From Ophioderma brevispina (taxonomy: Eukaryota > Echinodermata > Ophiuroidea > Amphilepidida > Ophiodermatidae), in contig JAMKCH010049066.1 of NCBI GenBank assembly GCA_023653785.1, forward strand, positions 1 through 64,000: a stretch of 64,000 nucleotides of DNA, read 5' to 3'. This document shows, piece after piece, positions 27,501-39,500 of the stretch. Position 1 is the stretch's first letter, and the number at the start of each line of letters is the position of its first letter. The position numbers and the translations under genes were made by a program. The notes beneath the pieces are model-generated. The model saw only the letters and a program-made list of their open reading frames with translations. It ran no database searches and had not been told where the DNA came from.

Positions 27501-30500
27501 TTATGCTGTTTATTAATACTTAAATAACACTTTGAGATTTTTTTCAATGTTTGTATTTGTGTGATCAAAGAAATATAAAATGCCAAAAAAAGAAATGTGT
27601 TATCTCTTTTAGTATTAAGATATATAAATTTTTTTCATATTCCATCCGGTAGTCTGTCCGTCTGTCTGACTGACCGCATCTATTTTCTCGGAGACCGACG
27701 GTCGCGCATTCCTGAAACTTGGTGGGTGGGTGCCCCTTGACCTTCCGAAGACCGAGTTTGTATTGGTTAGTGGATCAAAGGTCATTGGGATCATTCAAGG
27801 TCAAAGGAGGTCAAATGGGGTAAACAATGGCGTATGGACATGAAACTTGGTCGATTATTGATGCCGGGTCATTCAAGCCAGGTGATCGCGAAACCCAAGT
27901 GATCGCGAAACCCGGGCGGGGACCGCCTAGTATACTTTAATACGGCTTATCTTCAATTCTACACAGAAAAATATCTCAAAATGGGTAAGGTTAGGGCGTG
28001 GCCGGCAAAGCGCCCTCTTGGCTTAATTTTACGTAAAATGGCTAATTTTATGAAAACGAAAAATTGAAATCTGATAAAATTCATCAGAATGGATTCCTTG
28101 ACCTCAAAAACATAAAAATTAACCCTTACATTGCTAAAATGTGGTATGTAATTCCAGTTACTGACACATTTATCATTTTCAGACCCTCTTCAGACCCCCC
28201 CCCTCAAATTTGGATTTTTGGGCAGCTCCTTCTCATTTTTTGGCCGATTTTGACAAAATTGGTGTCAAAATGCTCAATGGATCAAGCTGCATCAAATAAG
28301 AGTTAGGACAAAATGATCTGAAGTATCATCATTTTATAGCCCACCCATATAAATACATTAATACCCAATTCGTGCATTGTTTTGGGGCGTTGCAAACACT
28401 ATTTGAAGCAGTTTTACTGGTAAAAGTCACACATGATTCAATTTCAAACTACAAAAGAACTAACCATGTGTGTCTACATGTAATTATTTAAAGGAAAATA
28501 CCTTGTTCTCTAACTGCATGCAAAAAGTTAATGTACTTTCAGTTACAATTTCTACAGGCACTTTGCTCCAAAGAAAATTGAATGCAGTTCAATGATCATT
28601 ATTTCACTAATAATAAAATGCAAACCAATCAACGTACAATCATTTTGCCCAAAATTGTTCTTTTTTATGTAAATGAGTGCAACTAACTCATAGTAGTGAA
28701 AGTAGCATGATGAAATCCTGAAAAAGCGTGTAAATTTGAGTAAAAAGGGCCCAAAACAGGCTGAAAATAAACAAGTGCAGAAATTTTGAGTAGTCCTTTT
28801 CCTGAAACCATGAAATTTCCTGAAAATTTACATCCCTGCATTGTTACAACTTCTACATTTTAAAATAACAATTGTTACTTGGGAATTTATTAACAAACAA
28901 GTTAATTAATTAAAGAACAAGACTAGTTTAGAAAAAGTCATGAAAATAATACAAATAATAAAGGATGTAGCATTGTATTTGGATATTCACCCATATATGT
29001 GAACATTTCTTATCCCCAAAATCAGTGTGAAATGGGCTATTCCATTTTTAGATAGGGGCTATTATAAAGTGCCCCAAAGCTGAAGGTAGAAGCAATTTCC
29101 CATATGATAGTATTTCAATCAAGCTGGATACATGTACGTACATGTACGTGAATTAGACAATATACTGAATATAAAGCATGTTTTTGTATAAATCATTTTG
29201 TTATAAATGATTTTACTGGTAATTTTTATTATCAAGTTTTCAAAGCATTTTATTGCTTAGTACAAACAGAAGGGGCATGAATATGTTTGATACCTAAAAA
29301 AGTGTTCATAAATAGCAGCAAGCGTAATTTTTCTGTATGTTCATCAGGCAAATTTCCGTCCCGTCGCACTTGATTCCGTCCCGTCATGAAAAGGACACGC
29401 TGATATAGTTTTAAGGAGAAATATTGGAAATGACTTTATTGTTTATTAACATGACAGTTGCAACAATAATTGATAGTTTGGAAAGTTTCATTCAATTTTT
29501 AATATTTTGTAGCCCTCGAAAATAAAAAAAAAATTGCCACAAAATGCGACGGGACAGAATTTTACTCTTTTATTCTGTTTTTTTCCTACTTTTAAAAACA
29601 CTTTTGAGAATTTTTTTCAATGTTTGATTTGTGTGATCAAAGAAATATTAAAATGCAAAAAAAAAGAAATTTGTTATCTCTTTTTAGTATTAAGATATAT
29701 AAATTTTTTCAAATTCCATCCATTTTTTTGTTTCATATAGGCTTTGGTTAGTACCCTTTGTAGCTATGGGTGTAATTTACTTCAATAGCAGACTTGGATT
29801 TTTAGGTTTGGTGATGACCATTTTTGGCTTTGGCTCAGCGTTGATCGTCATCCGTACCTACCTCCTACACCGCTACGTGCGGAAGTGTATTGAAAAAAAA
29901 AACGGGATGGGTGCGCAGCGGATCTGATGCCGTATTTCAAATCCAGAATCAGTACAAAAACAGCACTTATTGAAAATCTTTACCTTTGATGTGGCGATCC
30001 TGTCTTTGGGGTCCACGATCATATATACAATAAGGAAGAAAAAATTACTTTTCCATCACATTTAAGCTAGCTGACAAGGTTAAATAGCTCGCCGTTAAGC
30101 TTTGCCAACAAGGTTAAATGATTAGAAGGAGGGCAGGGCTTCAATTTATGAGGGTAATTATGGGGTAAAATAAATATAACAAGTGAAGACAATTTTTGAA
30201 AACTTGTGAAAACATCGCTTTTCGTCAAGGTTTTTTTTGCTCGAAAAACCACTAAAAATGTGTCCGTTTTTATCGTACTAACCTGTATTGACGTAGCTAT
30301 ACATCTGTTACTAGAAAACGAGGTTAAATTGTTGGAAGGAGGGCAGGGCTTCGATATATGAGGGAAATTATGGGGTAAAACTGAAACACGTTTGCGAAGA
30401 AGTGGCTGCCATTGCGAGAAATCATGGAACCAAACTCCTGAGAAAAGCGAGCGCTCATTGGTTGATTTTTTTTCCAGATTTTCCATCACGGTCTCTGATT

Positions 30501-33500
30501 GGATAAAAGTCCAAAAAACTCTATGGGGAGTAGAGACGACTAACAAAATAGCGGGGAAACAAAGTTGTTTTTGTCGAGCGTAATGGAACTGTGTGAAGCA
30601 CTCGTGGGCTAGCGTGTCAAGGATCGCAGAATAAAAAACGGGGGATAGGCGCTGCATACGCATTTGATTTGGATGCCTCACATTTGCCCATCTGTAGCCC
30701 AGAATGCATCAAAGGGAGGGAGAGTCGAAGCTCAGAAATAGCCATTCTCGACAGCGGCTGCTAGCTTCAATGCCGATGTTCATTGAAAGTGCACCAAAAA
30801 GTCAGGTAAAATTACTTGTTTTGAGCAAATTACGCTGCATAAATAGATGATTTGGATCTGAAATACATTTAGGAGATCTATTTAACCTTGATGCTAAAGA
30901 TTAAACTTGATGCTCAACTATAAAATAGTAATAACCCTATAGCTGGCGAGGGACCCCAACGACGGGATCGCCTTTGATGTAGTCCTAAATTATATTTACC
31001 GTAATTTTCGGAATATAAGCCGCGCGGCGTATAAGCCGCAGGGCCTAAAAATCGCCGTATTAAGATTCAGACCTTAACGTATAAGCCGCACCGCCAGATA
31101 AGAAGCGCAACCCGGCGGCCGACTTTATGATCGTGTATAACGTGTACATCGAGAAACCAACGTTTATTCATTTTTAGAAGCATATTTATATTTCAGATAG
31201 AGTCGCAATTGCTACCTATGGTTATATTTTATAAATATTTTTATAAATATATTTGATTTTACTATGTTAAATCCATGGAAGCAAAGTCAAGAATACGGCC
31301 GAAATATTCCCATTTTCAACTCTTTCGTTACGTATTATTTTAGGTATTGTTTTCACATTTGCAGTGGCTATATTTTTTTTTTTGTTTTTTGTAGCAGCAT
31401 CGATATGGCATAATAACAATGGAGAAGATACTAATATTGGTTTGTCGGCGCCCTTGGACTAGTCACTACCCTCATGGAAGCTACGCCTGCGGCAAGCGTT
31501 TACTACCAAGGAAGACGGGGCCCTGTTTGAATTCGTAAACCACAGAACTAGCCTCGTCCCTAAGGACTACGTCCTGGATAAGGAACCCACTCCGACAATA
31601 CCAATTATCAGCAATCAATCATATCTAATTGATGATGATTGTGTTTGTCAATAACAAAAGAAAAAAGAATGGTCCCTCCGCTCTTTGCTAGCTTTTTGCG
31701 TAATGAATGTTGGTCCAATCCCCAAATCCCAAATCTAAGGAAGCTGCCGGGAGAGTGCGGTCCTTTCATCTGTTATACTGTTACTTCTTCTTTCACTCTT
31801 CACATCATTTTCTGTCGTCTTGTGTGATTTACTTTAATAAATAATTATAATATATAAAATAAATATAACTACATATATAATCTAAATGTACTAAAATGAA
31901 TATATCGATCACCTAATATATCAATATAACATAATATATAGTAATATAATTAACTGAATAAATTATCAATAACCGACTAATATAAAGTGAATAAGTATAA
32001 ACTCAAAACTGAATAAATATAAGTAATTACATATAAACTTTAATAAGTGTAAACTTGAATAGTATCAATGAAACATATCAATATAACATAAATAAGTAAA
32101 TTTAAACTTAAAAGTATAAAATGATCAATAAACAGAATTAATATAAAGTCATTTTATAAACGATATGTAAACTGAATAGTATAAACTGAATAATATAAAC
32201 TAATAAATATAACCTGAAATAATAAACTTAATACCTATAACTGAATCACTTATAGAGTAACCATAATAAAAAAAAAATTATAATTATAAACTTAATAAAA
32301 TTGTAAGAGAAATTGGAATACAAAACTTATTAAATAACTATTTAATAAAATGATAGTCAGATTTTCGGAATAAGGCCTTAGAAATCCAAGTCTTAAAGGT
32401 TTCGTGTTGAGTGCCAATAGTCGATACGTTCAATACGTACACGTGCGAAACAAAAACTGACAATGTTTACAATTGTCTCTCTTTTCGGTAGAAACTTAGC
32501 AGGCAAAGTGTTTCTTAAGAATTTTTTAGGAGAGGAAAACCAAATAGTATCATAGATTGGAAGGGATTAGCTCAAAAACAACAAGATCACACACCCGATA
32601 ATACCTGGTGTACTGTTCCCAATCCAGCCCGACCGGGCCCGACGTTGCTTAACTCTTCCTTGCATTCACGGCTGATAGACGGTGTGAGCCACGCACTCAG
32701 CTTCACTTTTCCTGCAAAAACTAATACTTAAACCTTTTACTCATTTGTGGTTTTTTAAAAAAAAAAAAAACAAATGAGATGAACAAAGATAAACATAAAA
32801 TCTCAATTACGGACAAACCACAAATAATATTTAGAATCCTGTGGACTCAACGTAAAACGGGACTGGGCAATTGCATGAGCAAGTGGGGATTTTGTGAAAT
32901 TTTCGCCAATACATCGTGAAATGGGAATTCCCCAGAAACACGCGAGCATTAGGCTGGTTCCCAGGGCTCTTCAATCTAACAAAAACAAACCCTGTTCACG
33001 CCTCCGGCACACTTGATTAACCGGGTACAATGACCCGGACCTATTCCTATGCTTGCTGTACGGTATTGTACATTGTCCAAAATACTGTGTATTGTCAAGG
33101 GCAAATTAAAACGTTACAGATAGATAATACACCACCTAGTTTGGAAAATATGGTGTAGTACAAATTGTGAGGCCGTAGGTGACAAATTTTCTGACAATCT
33201 CAAGAGGTTAAAATGAATCTTGAAGTTGAGGTACTTTTAATTTTAAATGTGTCCGGCCCTTTCCGTGAATAGCACAAGCCGTTGTTGTGAGCAATTACAC
33301 CATTTTATGTGGGCAATCGAATTAAAAATGCTTGACGTCGTCATATTAACACAAAGGCTACCGCTTGAATGAAAGCTTTTTATGGTTGAATGTACTTTCG
33401 TGTGGATTAAAGCTGCAGTGTGTGATACATGGTTCTCAAGTGACAACACTTAACATACAAAAAGGGAAGTTTGAATACAGCTTAATGACAGGAAATATAC

Positions 33501-36500
33501 CACCTAAAGTTTGAGAACACTGAGTCTTCAGAGTGTCGGCGCGTAATTTTTATTTTTATTATCTTTTGGTTTCATCACACTTCAGACATCAACGTATAAT
33601 CCCCGTTCGGTTTAATAAGCCGGCGGCATCCTTTGAAGCCCTTTGAACAACAACGTATAAGCCGCGTATTATCTCTTCATGGATGTAAGCATGAGCTTGT
33701 GCACCATTTGTTTTTTAAAATCTATTTTTTTTTTTTTTTTTTTAAATATTAATGTTTTTTCAATATATGCAAGGATTTTGTGTCATAGATGACTGTAAGT
33801 ATACAAAATTCTTTGACTTTGTGGCACATATTGTGGACAGTGACGCACCAGTTTTTAATGAATGAATGCCGCTCTGGCTTGGAGATATTAGGGGCGTATC
33901 GTAGCCGGAAAAAGTCAGAAGCACCTACTCATGGCTAGGCTGCCTGTGAAGTGTTATGCCATGATAATAGAGACATTAATTCACCATGTTAACTTTAAAC
34001 AATAATAGAGCAATAATTTTTGTCACTTTAATTTGTTGATAACTTTTGTGCCCCACCATTTTCCACTTTGACAGAGTCCTATGGAGATAGCCCTAGGTTG
34101 CGCTGCTTTATCCGCTATTCTAAACGATAGCCCCTACTATCTTCCTCTACAAAGCCAAGATCCCAGTTCATCATGGACCGGGAACCACCATATGTTCCAC
34201 AAAGTCAAGAATTTGGTAGCCTTACAGTCCCACACCCCCCCCCCCCCTTCTATTACACGAAATCTGTGATATAGAAAACTTTGGGAAAGTTTCAGGGGTG
34301 ACGCTATGTTTTTAAATTGGGATTTTTTAACGGTTTAAAAATCACCGTTCAAAATCCATCAGATTTTTACAATGAGTAAAAATCAGTCAAGGAAACAATG
34401 TGCGTATATAATTGGACTACATCAAATGTAAAGATTGTCAATAAGTGCTTTTTTTGTACTGATTCTTGACCCTTGTGCTTTATTCTGCATTGAATTTGCT
34501 GCGCACCCATCCTGTTTTTTCATATACTTGGGTACGTAGCGTGTTTTGGAGTAGGTACGGACGACAATCAACGCTGCGTGAACAGCTATATGATAATTAA
34601 CAATATTTTGCCCTGACGCTGAAGAGGAGTTTCTTTTATGTGGTTGTCATCAGCTCACAGACCATGCTATTTTATATGTGCTAATCCCGGCTAATCATCT
34701 TTCACTTGTTGCCAATCAATTATCGTACTACAATGTTACAATGCCTGAATCCTGGTCTGAATGCTTTTGAATTGTGTCGCAAACATGCTAGATACACTCT
34801 CTAAATTCTGTCGAGGATGTGAAACAACCTTTGCTTTTCTGTTTCAATTTGTCAAATTTTTTTTCATGGCCATTATGGCCCTTTTTAAGTCACCGATGAG
34901 CTCCAAACTTGTAACCACTGGCAACTTATACTGAACTATATTGGGCTCACCAATGCTGGCTGTGTGTATTTGCATACTTAGTGACACAGGTGAACACAAC
35001 ATGTTGGATTTGTCACTACAATGGTGGTGTTCATTATGGCATGTATACATTAATTGGTCGTGAACTGAGTCACATAAGGCCAAAAAAAATGTTGTATTGG
35101 AGTACACAAGAAATTTTTGCAAATAGCGCGGGTGTTTGTTTTTTTTTTTTTTTTTTAATCTGCATTACTACAAAAAAAAAATCAAATCACATCAACACAT
35201 ATGTTATTATATTGATACGTTTGGAACTCTTATTATTGAAATCTTAAAGAAGTTGCCAAAGTACAACCAGAACCAAATATTGAGAAACGGTTTAAAAAAA
35301 TCAGGTAAAACACCTTGACAATAAGATTTTTGAAAATCAATAAAAAAAATTATGGTAGGTATACTTTTGTACTGGGCTTGATTTTCAAAATTATGGTCGG
35401 GCGGGTTACTCCAATACAACAAATTTTTGGCCTAAGCTCCACACAGCCCCCAATAACTTGAATAAGGGTGTTTTTTTTGTGGACTTTATAGATTTATAGG
35501 AAATTGTGAACGCAATTAGCATAGCACACCAGAAACACACAGGTTGATATAACTGTCAGAGCTCAGTGGCACCTTCAATGGCAGATCTCTGGTCATTATC
35601 TTATGGTCCAAATGGGCAGAGATATTCTCCTTGTGCATGATCTTCTCCACCAACTTTTCCTTCTCCTTAAGGTGAATTACTTCCCTTCAGTAGGCTAAAA
35701 CTATTTAAAATGAGGAAAAAGTTACTTTTCTGTTGCTTTTTGGTTTGACAACAATCGGAGCTTTCGTTCAACAAATTTTCAAAAATGGAACTTAGCGAAT
35801 TGTAATTTCTTACAATATATTGTAATATTTTTTTGTTTTTCTCAAGCCTCTGCTATACATTTTTAATTTTTCCACTTTCAATATAATAGAGATCTCAAAA
35901 AGTGTAATTTAGATTTTGATCTTAATTTTTCACAGTTCTTTGTTAAAATTCTATGCTTATTTTATATTCATAAATAAAAAAATATAAACAGTGTTTTTAG
36001 AGACGCATGATGTCCGAAATCTCCAAATTTGATTTTTACAATATGCTAATGGCTGCCAACCCTATTTCTCAAAAACAAATGGGATAAAAGCCAATTAAAA
36101 AAAAAAAAAAAAAAACTTAATTGGGTAACCCTTCCCTGGACCTGTGCTAGGCCCATCATTGGCCTCACACACCAGGACTTAAGGTGATTGGGTCCGATAG
36201 TACGTTCCGATAGATTTTGTTCATTTTTTCGTATAAATGCCTTTCAATCGATGTACGTCAATATCGAAATAAAAATACGGGGTCACCGAACTCGTTTTTG
36301 ATAAAACAATATTTCTAATTAAAAACACCTATTTTTTTTCCAAAAATTTGTACACACGTCTATGGGAAATTCAATTTTTCATGACATTTTTGAATATTAA
36401 AAAAAATCGGTTCGATAACTTTGGTCCAAATTTTAATAAAAGGTGCGCACTACTAGATCTGCTGTCCGAATTACTGATGAAAAAAGTGGGGTCACTGAAC

Positions 36501-39500
36501 TACTTTTTCTGTTTATTTTTCGAAAATAACAGCATTTTAGTAGTCGAACATACAACACGCGATATTGAGGTGCGTAAAAAACCGCCACACTTGTCACGCA
36601 TGGCGAACGCTTAAGCTGACACGTGAACACAAACCGTCACGCCAATTGCGCACTGTAAACTTATGAGCATTTTTTTCCCTCTTTGGTAATTTTTGATATG
36701 TTGTTGTGATTGTGGTGATGGAATCAATTCCAAAGACTTTGGTAAGAAAGGGAAAAAAAGTTATGGAAAGGTGAGAAAATGGGAAAAGCAAGGGCGTGTC
36801 CATATTTCGTGATTAATTTGGAGCTATTAAATAGATATAGGATTAAAATGCATTGTACTATAACTTCCTTTCCCCCTCCCCGTCCCCTCCCCAAGCAAGT
36901 GTTGAAAATAATATGGCCTCAAGATTGCTCAAGGGTGTCGTGCTCATGCAACCATTGAAATGAGGTGGCGGGAACCAATCTGCACAAAGTGTCCAACAAT
37001 TTTGAACAAATTGCAAGTATTAGCTGGACGAATATAGGCCCTACCTATACTCCTTAGCAATTTTCTAATACTGTTCAAATTCGTTCCTGTTTTGGGAACT
37101 TTAAAAACATATATGAGCATTCGCTTCTTTTCTTTTTAGTCGCCCAGATGTCGTCCAACTATGCCTGCAATGGCGCTGGCCCCAAAAGCCTGTGGTTTTT
37201 GCTTTGCTAGAGCAATCACACAGCTAAAATTGTAAAATAAAGCCTTAATATCAGTTGAATAGGTGATTTAAGATTTGCATCAACTTCTTCAATGTTTTTT
37301 TAAATGATTATGAAATTCCAAGTAATGTTAAAATTTTCCTTCCCAAAGATATCAACATTCCTTTTTCTTTCACGGTCCATTTCATCCTCCCTGCGTTAAG
37401 CTACCGTGAATTATCCCTTCTTTTCAGTAATTATCGTTTCCCATAAAAGTCATAAGTGCTGTTAGAATACTGAAAAAATGTCATTTTACTTCCGGAAATT
37501 CGGCAATTTGACAAGTAATATTTCCTTCAACGCAACCTATATAAGATCTATTAAAGACACTATCATGATTTGGAAATATTTTGAAATTTGCAGGAATGCT
37601 TCAGTGAAGGATAAGTTTGTATAATTCTCATTTATATAAGGCACCTTTTCCAGCTTGTAGAATTGACAGAAAAGGAGAAAACGGCGTGTGCCAAATACGA
37701 TTCTCCCTTCAATACGTGTTTTTGTATTAAGTGCCTGTACGGACAATAATGACTCAACTCTCCGATTCTGTCCTTATAAGGTTGCTTCTGGTCTTATCAT
37801 TTGCAGGATATGTTAGGATACCTGTACTTGTTGCATACATGCAAAAATCTGATTTTTGATGATTTTTTCGATTTGCTGATTTAACAAATCACTGATAGTG
37901 TCTTTAATCGTCATGTTTATGCATTTAACACTCTCTAGAAGACCTAATAGGTGAAATGTTGTTGGAAAACAAAATACTCTTGTCATCTGAGATGTATTCA
38001 TATAGGGGCCTAGACATTTCTGAGTCCTGACCATGGTCCTGACCATTTAAATCTGTGGTCCTGACATATAAATTATAAAGAAAACACACTTTCCGATACG
38101 ACATTGAAAAAGTGTGTTGAAAAAATCATGAGAGAAGCTGCTTATTTTCGGAAAAAGATGGATATTTACTTACTTGATGGCCTGTTTATAAGTAGCAATA
38201 TAATCTTTGACTCAAGTTTGTTTAATAATGCATTAAATTCTGTGAACAGCACATAGGCCTACTACATGTACTTCATTGGAAACAGGTAAAGGGCCAAAGC
38301 GTGCTTGCTATCTTCGGAAGATCGCACAGTGTACGCAAGGGTAGTTTTTATGCGCACGGACAGCTAGGAACGCCAAGTCACAATTTTGGCAGAAATATCT
38401 GCTTGGGGACTGGTGCGCGCAGCTAACGTGACCCAATCACCTTAAGGGATAAAGAATGGCAATTACTGACCTCCTGTCGGCAAACATGTTTGGGCACATG
38501 AGCTGATATCGGGTTGCAGTTTCATTGATAAACGGCTTCGAGGCGAGACACTCTGGCTAGAAAATCTAGGGCAGTCTGCGGTCAGAATTGCTATGTCTCG
38601 CTAGTTTTGAGTAATGGTTCAAGTTGACTGGCCTAAAATAATGGAACCGCTGAAGCGAATCTGGGCTAGAAGTATCACAAAGTCCGGGGAAAGTATGTAA
38701 TAAACTAAAGTATTGCCATTAGCCCCTTAGGAACCTGATTTGTGTGGGTCGTTAGTTGGGACTGCAAAAAAAAAAAAATCTTGCCAAGTTATCTTGAATA
38801 AATCTTGATACTTAACCCCATATACCAGTCTCAGTGAACGATTTCTGCTTGTGAGCATGTGTGACACTTGATGGGTCAAAATCCAGTGTTCCTACAGTAC
38901 AGCAATCGGCTCACTGTGACAAGTGTGACCTTGTATGGATTTAAAAGGTTTGGACTGTGATACTACTGTCCGTTCACAGTGCCCTGGACCCACACCATGA
39001 ACAAGTTCAATGTTCGATCATTCCAGAAAATCCACATACATACATGTAGCTTGTATGCAGCCCGTATAAACATGCCCTCATAAACACGCCCTCATGTGTA
39101 TGACCAGGGTGTGAAGTTGCCATCTGGGCAAGAGTTATAAATGTACCCCCCTTTAAATTCCACAGCAAACAACATTTTTTATATGGCCCAGAGGGTGTAT
39201 TGAGTTAATCCCACAATGCACCAGTTTGGGAAATTTCAATATGGCCATGTGATCCCACAAAAATCCTATACTTAACACAAACCCTGACTTTTACACTCAT
39301 TTAAGCCCAAGGTGCTAGTACTCAGGGAATTTTTAGCATGATCATGAAATGTCTTGTAGGGCCTTCTTGAAAACTTTTTATCCCTAAGTACTGACATGTG
39401 TTTAGAACAGTATAGGCACACTGCAATGCATTCTGGGATTGATTCAAAACATCCTCTATATATGGCCTAACACTAACAAAATCCTTAAAGCAATAATACT

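Larger units (their letters stand above)
30999..33680. mobile_element. 2.7-kb insertion with GTATAAGCCGC motifs
   Basis: Repeat E breaks off after AATTATAT at 30998. The insert opens ACCGTAATTTTCGGAATATA and has several GTATAAGCCGCA motifs to 31095; the motif returns at 33593-33668 (CAACGTATAAGCCGCG), after which repeat-E sequence (GATGTAAGCATGAGC) follows. Both ends carry the motif in the same orientation, so this is not a simple TIR pair. Such motifs occur in DNA-transposon termini of many animals, but I cannot name the family. Confidence 0.55.

Noticed and set aside
30067..30681. A 204-aa minus-strand open frame, the longest in the window
   Set aside because: It lies wholly inside the 980-bp TIR element. 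Its repeated L-P-H-N-x-P-H peptide comes from the 61-bp direct repeat at 30110 and 30320. No transposase or other domain is visible.
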